From assembly GCA_020632925.1 (NCBI GenBank), contig JACKER010000011.1, positions 62,001-126,000 on the forward strand: a DNA stretch of 64,000 nt. The letters run 5' to 3'. Below, piece after piece: positions 26,301-34,035 of this stretch (the first letter of the stretch is position 1; the number at the start of each line of letters is the position of its first letter). This DNA is from Alphaproteobacteria bacterium (GTDB taxonomy: Bacteria; Myxococcota_A; UBA796; GCA-2862545). The position numbers were made by a program, and so were the translations under genes. Under the pieces are notes generated by a model. The model saw only the letters and a list, made by a program, of their open reading frames with translations. It did not search any database and was not told the DNA's origin.

Positions 26301-27906
26301 CGATGAGAACTACGAAGGTACGGACAGCTTCGTCTACGCGGCGCACAGCGATGTCGGCTCACCGACGAACGCCACCGTCGACATCGTGGTGACCCCCGTC
26401 AATGATCTCCCGGTGGCCGCGAACGACTTCCTCGGGGGAATCGAGGACGAGCTGGTCGTCGGCGATGTCCTGGCCAACGACTGGGATGTCGAGTCCCCGG
26501 ACGATCTACGCGCGGTTCTGGTCCAGGATGTCGCCGAAGGCACCCTGATGCTCGAGGAGAACGGGACCTTCACCTACCTAGGGGCCCGTGACCAGTTCGG
26601 CGTCGTGACCTTCACCTACGTAGCGGTCGACCCCGACCATGGGATCTCGTTCCCCGCGACCGTGACGATCGCGCTGGCTCCGTCGAACGACCCGCCCATC
26701 GTGCACGCCTCGGTCGTACCCGTCGACGTGGACGAGGACGGGAGCATCCGCGGCTCGCACGGGGTTGGGCTGCTCGACCCGCAGATCGTCGAGGACCCCG
26801 ACGGCGACGATCTCACTGCGACGTTGCAGACGCCGACCACGCACGGCTCGGTGCGGGTGGAAACGGACGGTTCCTGGGGGTACGTCCCCGCGCCGGACTT
26901 CGTGGGGCAGGACAGCTTCACCTACGTGGCGGACGACGGGACGACGACCACCGAGCCCATCACCGTACGCCTCACGGTGCGCCCGGTCGACGACCCGCCC
27001 ATCGGCGTGGCGGACGGTCCGTTCCAGACGCTCGAGGACAACATCCTGCACATCGACGCGAGCGCCCTGCTGCGAAACGACATCGACCCGGACAGCGTGG
27101 TCCTCACGGCCAGGCTGGACCCCGTGATCACACCGACCCTCGGGACCGTGTCGTTCGACAGCCTCACGAACGACTTCATCTACTCGCCGCAGCGGGACGT
27201 CTACGGCACCGATCACTTCACCTACCGGGCGGTCGACAACGAGAACGCGGTGTCGGCTCCTGTGCTGGTGACGGTGACGATCGTGCCGGTGAACGACGCC
27301 CCCGTGGCGCGCGACGACGACGCGGGCGAGGTGCGCTCGACGGTCAGCGGCGCCGTGCTCGAGAACGACAGCGACGCCGAAGGGGACGCGCTCAACGCCG
27401 AGCTCGTGTCCGCGCCGCTCGGTGGCACGGTGGTCCTCCAGCCGGACGGCACGTTCACGTACACCGCGGAGGAGGGCTTCGTCGGGGCCGACGGCTTCCG
27501 GTACGTCGCGCGGGACGGGGCAGGGGCCTCGTCGGCGCCCGCGCTCGTGTCGCTGGTGGTCCTGCCCTCGGGGGAGGGCCCCACCGGCCCCACGGACACC
27601 GGCTGCCAGGAGCTCGAGTGGTTCGCGGACGCCGATGGGGACGGCTTCGGCGACCCCGAGATCTCAGTGCGCGGATGCGACGCGCCGCCGAGCCACGTGC
27701 TCGACGACACGGACTGCGACGACACCCGGGCCGGTAGCCACCCGGGGGCGAAGGAGATCCAGGACGACGGGCTCGACCAGGACTGTGACGGGCTCGACAA
27801 CGGGATCCGCACGCCGGGCGCCTGCGACACCGCACCGTCGGGGAGCTCGGCGCTGTTGCTCGCGGCGCTCGCGCTCTCCACCACCCGCCGACGGCGCCAG
27901 CGATAG
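23359..27906 (+). CDS. Giant surface protein: FG-GAP propeller, cadherin-like repeats, MopE unit, MYXO-CTERM
   Basis: This 1515-residue protein begins with a lipobox-like leader (VAVLAFAC). It then has a beta domain common before FG-GAP regions (about 40-230) and a long series of divergent FG-GAP-type blades (about 240-910). Five tandem Ig/cadherin-like units run from about 918 to 1395, each starting PPVANDDRY or similar and ending in a PVND-type linker. One MopE-type unit follows (WFADADGDGFGDPE and DQDCDGLDNG, about 1400-1480). The C-terminus is GACDTAPSG, a hydrophobic helix and RRRRQR. A likely adhesin or matrix protein. The coexistence of a lipobox and a MYXO-CTERM tail is unusual. ATG at 23359 is used; 23368 is also possible. 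Confidence 0.9.
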   Translation: MRPMTPLVAVLAFACTPPPEHRAADGTPLPDAPIDLGALHRLAGTSLAFIEHPLVPGLEPSWQARAGLARVYANERGLTVVDRRHSDPEWTVGLEVTGWGRGGGRRAPGPASVWTDQGLFEAVHDDLVEVLEQRDDEIEHRFRLLRDPGGGGAVTLDLRVTGAKPYPLSDGATFVIKGRARVDWRELLVRDRRGRTLDAFTEVDGDVLRLVVDVDGAEWPIEVDPMLTVFEASAGPGVGSGNSLFGWSIAADGDRLLVGDPRANLRTDGSGFILERNQGGEDHWGFEQELSPATAVHVGQAVAMEGSVAVVASDEARTAWVYGMQAGGWVLEETAAQPAAEEYGASVAITREMVYIGSPGFSDGVSDAGRVYQYQPNYDYWWWYASPWPTERGRFGTAVSASGDWLLVGAPGVGGVALFNARRLVAPTWTQTAPGSDLGTSVAIAGDVAAASAPSLGVVRTYRRRVGTDRLEQTSTIEAPPTAVGTFGDRIAMTTDTLVALDHPLAPGMAKVHLFERRDGDQWAWVESFDAGVTDGSPLSVSLRASVLAVGVPDEGVAHVWRRSGTGWSEDVRTSTRGAQFGSAVAVSGDLVVVGAKSSDVGGSDAGAVTLFRRDAPGSWSQVVEKVSATPNERYGTAVDVDGDIVVVGAPGVGGGRVDAMLFDGDSLASAIQQPTTTEDRYGFGQSLDVDGELLVVGDPSWVSYGLTHVFERFASLGGDSYVSEDLVAIGNTFGDHIGLESCVWGDWTFASSADAAGGNGEVHIRHYPSTFPSTQVATPMTYLVGVGGEGLGTSLAADGGVLAVGSSGVGRVRLYTLTPTATWALRSTLNGPGDFGAAVALRGDDLFVGAPSSQLVQHRRRNQGGTDAWGVVETWSGTGNQRFGATLSFDDTTLVIGEPGVNASSDGTVHLIELGANLPPVANDDRYTTEEDVPLDVPVGAGVLENDHDPMGTLLTATVVAQPSHGHVVLAPDGGFRYTPDENYEGTDSFVYAAHSDVGSPTNATVDIVVTPVNDLPVAANDFLGGIEDELVVGDVLANDWDVESPDDLRAVLVQDVAEGTLMLEENGTFTYLGARDQFGVVTFTYVAVDPDHGISFPATVTIALAPSNDPPIVHASVVPVDVDEDGSIRGSHGVGLLDPQIVEDPDGDDLTATLQTPTTHGSVRVETDGSWGYVPAPDFVGQDSFTYVADDGTTTTEPITVRLTVRPVDDPPIGVADGPFQTLEDNILHIDASALLRNDIDPDSVVLTARLDPVITPTLGTVSFDSLTNDFIYSPQRDVYGTDHFTYRAVDNENAVSAPVLVTVTIVPVNDAPVARDDDAGEVRSTVSGAVLENDSDAEGDALNAELVSAPLGGTVVLQPDGTFTYTAEEGFVGADGFRYVARDGAGASSAPALVSLVVLPSGEGPTGPTDTGCQELEWFADADGDGFGDPEISVRGCDAPPSHVLDDTDCDDTRAGSHPGAKEIQDDGLDQDCDGLDNGIRTPGACDTAPSGSSALLLAALALSTTRRRRQR

Positions 27907-27919
27907 GCCGCTCCTGACG

Positions 27920-29275
27920 ATGTTGGCTCTGGCTCTGGTCTGTGCTTGTGATGGTTCGGGCCCTGTCACCGACGAGGTGCAGCCCGACCGGCTCTGGCAC
28001 GGTGCACAGGCTCTGGATCTGGCCGGTAGGGCCATCGACCTGGACCGTTCCAGTGGTGCCGTGTCCTCCCCGATCCTGGTGGGGACGCCGAGCGCGTCGA
28101 GGGCCGACTCGGATGTCGCGGAGGGCGCGCCAGGTGGGGCGTACAGGCTCCGACCCGAGACCCCGTCGGGGGTCCTCGATGACGTGGCGGCGGTCCACTA
28201 CACGGCGCCGGACGCGAACTTCGGGCACGGGGTGGCCTTCGCCGGGGACCTCGACGGCGACGGCGACCCGGACGTGGCCCTCCAGGGCATCTGGCCCTTC
28301 CAGATCCCGCGCCCGGATGTTCTCCTCTACGACGCCGGCCAGACGGGAACCGTGGGGACCCAGGTTGCCTGGGCCCGGCTGACCATCGACTTCACCGCTG
28401 GTCAGCCCTTCGGCATGTGCGCGGACGACTTCGACGGGGACGCTCGAGCGGACCTCGCCCTCGCCATGACCGCGACCGAGGCTGGCGCGGTGCTGCCGAT
28501 CTTCTTCGGGCCGATCGAGCCCGGAGACCATTCCATCGAGGGTGCGTCCGCCGCCCTGCTCGCGCCTGGCGAGACCTGGGCGGGAAGGACGCTGGCATGC
28601 CACTCCGACCTCGACGGCGACGGCGTGGTCGATCTCGTGGCCGGCGCGGACCGGCAATCGGGCGGCGACGGTGCGGTCTACGTGGTGTCGCTCCCGCCGC
28701 ACGCGAGGGTCACCTACGAGGAGGCCGGCTCGACCCCGTGGCTGGGGGAGCCGGGCGGCGGTCAGGCCGGGCAGTCGCTCGCCGTCGGTGGGGACCTGGA
28801 CGGGGATGGTCAGCAGGATCTGTTCATCGGCGCGCCACAATGGAATGAACAACGCGGTCGGGGATACGTGGTGACGCGTCCGACCGGGGGCGACCTGGCC
28901 GATGCGTTCTTCGTGGTCGATGGCGCGGAGCGCGGAGACTGGGCCGGCTTCGACGCGGCGCTCGGTGACTTCGACGGCGACGGCGCCTCCGACCTGGCGG
29001 TGGGCGTGCCGCGCGATGTGTACTTCGCCTTCGACAGGCCGGGCCGCGTCGCGATCTTCTTCGGGCCCCTGGCGGGTGGGGCCCACGACCTCTCGGAGGC
29101 CGGGCGTCAGCTCGTCGGGTCCGTGGACCCGGACGGTTTCGGGATGGCGCTCGACGCGGGTGACATCGACGGCGACGACATCGACGATCTCGTCATCGGC
29201 GCTCCCTACGACTCGGCGGTCGCCACGGAGTCCGGAGCGGTCTACCTCTTCCTCGGCGCCTCGGGCCTGCGGTGA
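27920..29275 (+). CDS. FG-GAP repeat lipoprotein
   Basis: This 451-residue protein has the leader MLALALVCACDGSG, with a lipobox (LVCAC) giving a lipidated N-terminal Cys. Repeats with Asp-rich loops follow: DLDGDGDPDVALQG, DFDGDARADLALAM, DLDGDGVVDLVAGA, DLDGDGQQDLFIGA, DFDGDGASDLAVG and DIDGDDIDDLVIGA. These form a calcium-binding beta-propeller of the integrin-alpha type. It lies 13 bp after the giant surface protein and is likely co-transcribed. It has the same architecture as the gene at 18008 without the MopE segment, and no C-terminal sorting tail. Confidence 0.87.
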   Translation: MLALALVCACDGSGPVTDEVQPDRLWHGAQALDLAGRAIDLDRSSGAVSSPILVGTPSASRADSDVAEGAPGGAYRLRPETPSGVLDDVAAVHYTAPDANFGHGVAFAGDLDGDGDPDVALQGIWPFQIPRPDVLLYDAGQTGTVGTQVAWARLTIDFTAGQPFGMCADDFDGDARADLALAMTATEAGAVLPIFFGPIEPGDHSIEGASAALLAPGETWAGRTLACHSDLDGDGVVDLVAGADRQSGGDGAVYVVSLPPHARVTYEEAGSTPWLGEPGGGQAGQSLAVGGDLDGDGQQDLFIGAPQWNEQRGRGYVVTRPTGGDLADAFFVVDGAERGDWAGFDAALGDFDGDGASDLAVGVPRDVYFAFDRPGRVAIFFGPLAGGAHDLSEAGRQLVGSVDPDGFGMALDAGDIDGDDIDDLVIGAPYDSAVATESGAVYLFLGASGLR

Positions 29276-29295
29276 CCTCGCATGAAGGAGCGATC

Positions 29296-29961
29296 ATGAT
29301 CCTCGTCCTGTTTCCGTGGAGCGCCATGGCCGCCGGGCCAGGCACGTCCTGCTTCCCGATGGTCGCCGGGATCCGCGCCCTGGTGCAGGCGGATCGGCTC
29401 GAAGGACGCCCCGTGTTCGTCGAGGAGGTGGCGGACTGTGGGCGACATGACCTCGGCGCCGCCCAGCCGTCGCCTGCTCCGTCGTCCGTGACCGGCAGAC
29501 AGGCCATCGACGACCTCGTCCGTTCTGCGAATGCGGCCAGGCCTGGTCACGCCTATCAGGTCGTGGAGCTTGCTGGCGGGTGGGTGGTTGCTCCCGTGGG
29601 GAAGGAACCCATCATGGACCGACGCGTCTCGCTCGACGCCGACACCCATCCCACGGTGGCTGCCGTGCGCGCGACTCTCTTCTCACAGTTGGCCATCCAG
29701 GATAGGATCTGGATCCCTCCAGCGACGAACCCCTTCGACGCCGCTGCCTGCGCGCTCGACGAGCGTGCCAACACGGCGTCGTTCGTGAATGCACCCGTCG
29801 CCGAGGTGTTGGAGGGCGTCTATACCCCTCACGATCCTGGCGTCGTGGGCTTCGCGATCCTGATCGACGACGCCACTGTGGATGCGTTGGGCCGCCGACA
29901 GGCGCGCTTCGAGGTCCTTCACGCACCTCCCCCGGAGATGGTCCCCGATCCGGGTCCGTGA
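29296..29961 (+). CDS. Secreted protein of unknown function, paralogue of 30047 gene
   Basis: This 221-residue protein has a signal peptide (MILVLFPWSAMA|AGPG). The ATG at 29296 is favoured over an upstream ATG at 29281 (out of frame) and the in-frame 29272 start, because GAAGGAG lies 5 nt before it and the leader begins there. The mature part starts GTSCFPMVAGIRALV and contains FVEEVADC and a VVELAGGWVV segment. All have counterparts in the next gene (ATCFPV, FYVEESSVC, VEDGFLVV), so the two are diverged tandem paralogues. No known domain is recognised. It follows the FG-GAP lipoprotein by about 20 bp. Confidence 0.75.
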   Translation: MILVLFPWSAMAAGPGTSCFPMVAGIRALVQADRLEGRPVFVEEVADCGRHDLGAAQPSPAPSSVTGRQAIDDLVRSANAARPGHAYQVVELAGGWVVAPVGKEPIMDRRVSLDADTHPTVAAVRATLFSQLAIQDRIWIPPATNPFDAAACALDERANTASFVNAPVAEVLEGVYTPHDPGVVGFAILIDDATVDALGRRQARFEVLHAPPPEMVPDPGP

Positions 29962-30046
29962 CGTTCCGCGTCACGAAACGGCTGGTCCGTTGCTCGCGCC
30001 GTCCAAGACCCATCCATGGCACGACCCTGCTACCAGGAAGTGACAC

Positions 30047-30877
30047 ATGCTTCTCTTCAGCATCGCGAGCATGTCGGCGGCGGAACCTGCGGCGACCTGC
30101 TTCCCGGTGTCGACGACCATCGCGAAGTGCCTGTCGAACACCGTCATGACGAGCGGAACCAGCTTCTACGTCGAGGAGAGCTCGGTCTGTGATGGACGTG
30201 GCTCGGGGGCCATCCCCGATCGGTGCGGAGACGTGCTGGCGGACACTCCGGTCGATGCGGGTGTCGACCAGGTGGGCACGCTGGAGAACCTCGAGGCGGT
30301 CGACCCCGAGCTCGCGGGACGGCTCGCCGGTCTGGCGGACGCGCCCGCGCACCCCCTGCGTGTCTGGACGCGCGACGAGATTCGGCGCAAGCTGGAGGAC
30401 GTCGCGCGCCAGGTCGCGTCCCAGACGGGCGAGACACCGGCCACCATTCAGTCCGTCGAGGATGGCTTTCTCGTCGTCTCGTCACCGGAGCAGCTGCTTC
30501 GCCGCAGCGTCGACCTCGACCCGAGCAGGTGCCCCACGGAGAGTGGGGAGTGGCGGCGCGTCGACCAGCAGCGCTGCGCGTTGGCGCAGTTCGGGCAGGA
30601 GGGGATCGGGATGCTCCCCATGATGGTGGTCGGGGGCGTCGGTGGCGGGCTGCAGCCGGCGGATGGTCGCGTCTGGCACGACACGGCGCTGTGGCAGGTG
30701 TACCGGGAGCTCTTCCGTGGCTACTCCTCGGTCTCCGGCGGGTTCGTGCTGGCGCTGCAGGACGTCGAGGGACCAGGTGCCACCGGCGTTCGGCGGTCGG
30801 TTCGACTCGAAGGCCTGAAGATGGGTCAGGTGGACTCGGAGGCCCTCGCGCCGATCGCCATTCCACCGAACCCGTAG
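30047..30877 (+). CDS. Secreted protein of unknown function, paralogue of 29296 gene
   Basis: This 276-residue protein has a short signal peptide (MLLFSIASMSA|AEPA), with AGGAAG 5 nt before the ATG. It shares with its upstream neighbour the N-terminal CFP motif, the FYVEES-C segment and the RRSVDLD block, but has a longer, glycine-rich C-terminal part (GMLPMMVVGGVGGGLQ). Paired cysteines suggest disulfides in a periplasmic or extracellular location. It ends 18 bp before the convergent TSP3 gene. Function unknown. Confidence 0.75.
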   Translation: MLLFSIASMSAAEPAATCFPVSTTIAKCLSNTVMTSGTSFYVEESSVCDGRGSGAIPDRCGDVLADTPVDAGVDQVGTLENLEAVDPELAGRLAGLADAPAHPLRVWTRDEIRRKLEDVARQVASQTGETPATIQSVEDGFLVVSSPEQLLRRSVDLDPSRCPTESGEWRRVDQQRCALAQFGQEGIGMLPMMVVGGVGGGLQPADGRVWHDTALWQVYRELFRGYSSVSGGFVLALQDVEGPGATGVRRSVRLEGLKMGQVDSEALAPIAIPPNP

Positions 30878-30895
30878 GCGAGCACGCGTAGGTCC

Positions 30896-32089
30896 TCAGT
30901 CCTCGCGACGACGGAACAGCAGGCCGGCGAGCAGCGCGCCCGCCACCCACGGCACACCCCCGGTGCCGTCACAGCCACACCCGTTCGAGAGCCGCCCGCC
31001 GCCGCGGACCAGCCCGTCGCACACGTCCCCGCGCCCGTCGCCGTCCACGTCGCGCTGATCGGGGTCCGCCGAGAACGGACACACGTCGCACACATCCCCG
31101 AAGCCGTCCCCGTCGGCGTCGAGCTGGCGCGGATCGCTGACGTTCGGGCACACGTCGCAGTCGTCCCCCGCGCCGTCCCCGTCGCGGTCGGGCTGGTCGG
31201 GGTCGGGGTCGAGGGGGCAGACGTCGCAGGCGTCGCCGAAGCCGTCCCCGTCGGTGTCCGTCTGGTCCGGGTTCGCGACCCCCGGACAGTTGTCGCAGGC
31301 GTTCCCGATGCCGTCCTCGTCGGCGTCCGGATCGCCGACCGTCGGCAGCTCCGGGCAGCGGTCGCAGGCGTCGCCGTGCCCGTCGCCGTCGTGGTCCGCC
31401 TGGTCCTCGTTCGCGACGGTGGGGCAGTTGTCGCAGGCGTCGCCGCGGCCGTCGCCGTCCGTGTCCCGCTGGTCGGCGTCCGCGTCCACCGGACAGTCGT
31501 CGCACACGTCGCCCACGCCGTCGTGGTCGTGGTCGCCGTTCACCGGGTCGTAGGCCAGCGGGCACAGGTCGCAGGCGTCGCCCACGCCGTCCGCGTCGGT
31601 GTCCTCCTGGCCCGGGTCGGTGTGGTGCGGGCAGATGTCGCACGCGTTCCCGAGCGGATCCCCGTCGTCGTTCGCCTGGCTGTTGTTCGGCACGTCGACG
31701 CAGTTGTCGCAGACATCCCCCACGTCGTCGCAGTCGCTGTCGAACTGGTCGTGGTTCGGGATGTCGGGGCAGTTGTCGCAGTTCAGCACCGCGATCAGGT
31801 CGGGATAGAGCGCGCCCGGCGGGATGGTGAACGTGCCCGACGAGAACAGGTCGCCGTCGGCGTCGAAGTCCGTGACCGGGTACTCGCAGCCGTAGGACGT
31901 GTAGTCGAAGTAGTAGTCGGCCGAGGTCTCCTTCTGGCCGGTCGTCGGATCGCGCACGGTGCAGGCCGGGTCGAGCACGTTGATGCGCTGCTCGTCCGCC
32001 ACGTCGATGTGGTTGCAGTTCAGGTCCTGGTCCAGCGTCGAGATGCACTGGGCGAGCGCGAGCGAGACGGACGCGAGGACGAACAGCAT
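30896..32089 (-). CDS. Thrombospondin type 3 repeat protein with MYXO-CTERM tail
   Basis: This 397-residue secreted protein has a signal peptide (MLFVLASVSLALAQ). After a unique region (about 20-110) come roughly nine calcium-binding TSP3 units of the form DxDGDGxGDxCDxCP, for example DTDGDGFGDACDVCP, spanning about 115-360. The C-terminus is GCGCDGTGG, a hydrophobic helix and FRRRED, a MYXO-CTERM tail. TSP3 repeats form a calcium-wrapped rod, so this is probably a stalk-like surface protein. It is divergent from a small lipoprotein gene 65 bp away. Confidence 0.93.
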   Translation of the reverse strand: MLFVLASVSLALAQCISTLDQDLNCNHIDVADEQRINVLDPACTVRDPTTGQKETSADYYFDYTSYGCEYPVTDFDADGDLFSSGTFTIPPGALYPDLIAVLNCDNCPDIPNHDQFDSDCDDVGDVCDNCVDVPNNSQANDDGDPLGNACDICPHHTDPGQEDTDADGVGDACDLCPLAYDPVNGDHDHDGVGDVCDDCPVDADADQRDTDGDGRGDACDNCPTVANEDQADHDGDGHGDACDRCPELPTVGDPDADEDGIGNACDNCPGVANPDQTDTDGDGFGDACDVCPLDPDPDQPDRDGDGAGDDCDVCPNVSDPRQLDADGDGFGDVCDVCPFSADPDQRDVDGDGRGDVCDGLVRGGGRLSNGCGCDGTGGVPWVAGALLAGLLFRRRED

Positions 32090-32094
32090 GCGCC

Positions 32095-32149
32095 ATCGTA
32101 TGCCGTCGCCGACCGCCCTGTCGCGGCTCGCCTCGCGCCGCAGTAGGAT
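32095..32149. promoter_or_regulatory. Divergent promoter with -10-like boxes close to both starts
   Basis: The 65-bp divergent spacer has TACGAT (minus strand, 32100 to 32095) 5 nt before the TSP3 gene ATG, and TAGGAT (plus strand, 32144-32149) 5 nt before the ATG at 32155. Neither start has a Shine-Dalgarno, so transcription may begin at or next to the start codons. No convincing -35 boxes were seen. Confidence 0.35.
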
Positions 32150-32154
32150 CCCGT

Positions 32155-32802
32155 ATGCGCACCGCCGTCGCCCTGCTCTCCCTCGTCGCGTGCACCACCA
32201 CGGCGGAGCCCTGCGCGGACGGCTTCGAGCGGGGCGCGGACCTCAACTGCTACCCGATCCCCGTGCCGACCACGACCACCACGGACACGATCCCGACGAC
32301 GCCCACGACCGAGACCCTGCCCACCACTCCCGAAGCCGTGCGGTACGACGGGCCCGTGTTCGTGGAGACGGCGACCGTCCGCTGCACGCTCGACGACAAC
32401 GCCTTCGTCCTGAGCGCGCGCACGCGCGGCTGGGCCTGGCGAGCGAACATCGTGTTGTTCGGGACCGGCCTCGTGAACCCGATCGCCGAGGAGCACGACC
32501 TGTTCTCCGTCGACGCCGACGAGAACGGCTGGTGGGACGCGCTGGCGGTGGGGCCGCTGATCGCCGAGACGCCGCCCTCGCTCGCGGTGCGCAACGTGCA
32601 CACCGTGCTGAGCTGCTACGACCTCGAGGCCGGCTTCCTCAGCTACGCGATCCGGGTGTACGACCTCGACGACCAGCTCGTGGACTGCATCACCTGGGGG
32701 CACGACGACGCCCTGGTCCGCGACGGCGGCGCGCCCACCGACGGCGTGTCCGACCCGCTCGACTTCTCGGGGTGCTTCGACTTCGACGGCGCCGAGCTCT
32801 GA
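32155..32802 (+). CDS. Lipoprotein of unknown function
   Basis: This 215-residue protein has the lipoprotein signal MRTAVALLSLVAC, with a classical lipobox LVAC. It is followed by a Cys pair (CADGFERGADLNC) and a Thr/Pro-rich linker (about 37-60) that probably spans the cell-surface layer. The remaining 150 residues look like a beta-sandwich domain with Asp-rich loops (VDADENGWW). No recognised enzymatic motif. Convergent with the next gene, 7 bp apart. Confidence 0.8.
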   Translation: MRTAVALLSLVACTTTAEPCADGFERGADLNCYPIPVPTTTTTDTIPTTPTTETLPTTPEAVRYDGPVFVETATVRCTLDDNAFVLSARTRGWAWRANIVLFGTGLVNPIAEEHDLFSVDADENGWWDALAVGPLIAETPPSLAVRNVHTVLSCYDLEAGFLSYAIRVYDLDDQLVDCITWGHDDALVRDGGAPTDGVSDPLDFSGCFDFDGAEL

Positions 32803-32809
32803 CCGGCGG

Positions 32810-33997
32810 TCACTGCAGGACGGCCAGCCCCTCCTGCGTCCCGACATAGAGCAGGCCCCCGTCCAGGGCGGGGCCCGCGCAGGCGCCGGCGTCGACGGAC
32901 CAGCGGAGCGCGCCGTCGGAGCGCGCGAGCGCGTGGACGTTGCCGAGATCGTCGGCCACGAACAGCCCGTCGCCGGCGAGCACGAGCCCACCCTTCGTGG
33001 GCGCGGGCAGCTGGGTCGTCCACCGCTCCACCCCGGTCTCGGCGTCGCGGGCGCGCACCCCGCGGGTGGTCCCGACATAGACCACACCGCCTCCGAGCGC
33101 CGGCGAGCTCTTGCCGACCGCGGCCGTGTTGTCGACCGCCCACACCACGCCGCCCTGGTTCGTGCCCACCTGGAAGGTCCCGTTGCTCGTCGAGGCCCAC
33201 GCGAACAGATCGGTCGCAGGCGAGGTCGCCGTCGAGCGGCCGAGATCCACCTGCCAGGCGAGGTCGAGCGTCGCGCGGCTCCAGGCCCGCATCGGCTGCT
33301 TGCCGGCGATGACGAGCTCGCTGGTGAGGGTGGGGGCCTGCTCGGGGTCGAGGTTCGGGGCGAACACCGACCGCACGATGGCGCCCGTGGACCGGTCGAG
33401 CAGCGCGATGGCACCGCAGGAGAACCAGACGCCGTCGTCGCCGATCGCGGGGGACGAGCACGCGCTGGGGCCGGCGGCCCGCCAGAGCTCGTCACCGTCG
33501 GTGTCGAGGGCATAGATCCCACCCAGCCGGTCCCCGAAGACCACGATCTCGTCGTCCACGGCGGGGGAGGCGACGATCACGGCGTCCGCGCGGAAGGTCC
33601 AGGCGACCGTGTGATCGATGGTGTCCAATGCGAACAGGGTGCGGTCGCTCACCACGTAGGCCACGCGGTCACGGAGGATCGGGACCTGGCAGACGGGGCC
33701 GATCGGTGCGCCCCACAGGAGCGCTCCGGTCGCGGGCGCGGGGCCGGGTGCGTAGCCGGAGCGTCCCTCGTCGGACCGCAGCATGGAGGGGCCCGTGGGC
33801 GTCGGGCGAGTGGGGATCCCCGTGTGCTCCACGGCGCTGTGGTGGAGGGTCCCGCCGGTGTCCTCGCGCCCGGTCTCGCCGGTGGTCCCGGTGGGCGTGG
33901 TGGGATCCTCGACGCACGCGCCGTGCTCGAAGTGCGTGCCCGTCGGGCACTCGGGGTTCGGACACCCGACGAGGAGGAGCAAGGCAGGGAGGCCCAT
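32810..33997 (-). CDS. PQQ-like beta-propeller lipoprotein
   Basis: This 395-residue protein has a leader ending LLLLVGC (lipobox), then a Thr/Gly-rich linker (about 25-55). The propeller has repeated blade motifs of the PQQ/BamB type, such as LFALDTIDHTVAWTF, IYALDTDGDELWRAA, VRARDAETGVERWTT and VHALARSDGALRWSV. Such lipoproteins act as scaffolds at the outer membrane or cell surface; no dehydrogenase active-site residues are visible. The start at 33997 is preferred because the -10-like box TATGGT lies 7 nt upstream. The frame also allows an ATG at 34009. Confidence 0.85.
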   Translation of the reverse strand: MGLPALLLLVGCPNPECPTGTHFEHGACVEDPTTPTGTTGETGREDTGGTLHHSAVEHTGIPTRPTPTGPSMLRSDEGRSGYAPGPAPATGALLWGAPIGPVCQVPILRDRVAYVVSDRTLFALDTIDHTVAWTFRADAVIVASPAVDDEIVVFGDRLGGIYALDTDGDELWRAAGPSACSSPAIGDDGVWFSCGAIALLDRSTGAIVRSVFAPNLDPEQAPTLTSELVIAGKQPMRAWSRATLDLAWQVDLGRSTATSPATDLFAWASTSNGTFQVGTNQGGVVWAVDNTAAVGKSSPALGGGVVYVGTTRGVRARDAETGVERWTTQLPAPTKGGLVLAGDGLFVADDLGNVHALARSDGALRWSVDAGACAGPALDGGLLYVGTQEGLAVLQ

Positions 33998-34004
33998 CGC
34001 GCAC

Positions 34005-34029
34005 ACCATACCTCGCCGCCGGCTATGCT
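34005..34029. promoter_or_regulatory. Divergent -10-like boxes, possible leaderless starts
   Basis: TATGGT on the minus strand (34010 to 34005) lies 7 nt before the lipoprotein ATG at 33997. GGCTATGCT on the plus strand (34021-34029) lies 6 nt before the GTG at 34036. With a usual 6-7 nt spacing both transcripts would start on the initiation codon. Confidence 0.35.
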
Positions 34030-34035
34030 CCCGCC

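Noticed and set aside
31020..31760. Regularly spaced short repeats resembling a CRISPR-like array
   Set aside because: The periodicity comes from TSP3 coding units (CDNCP, DxDGDGxGD). The units are diverged and in frame, with no unique spacers and no cas genes.
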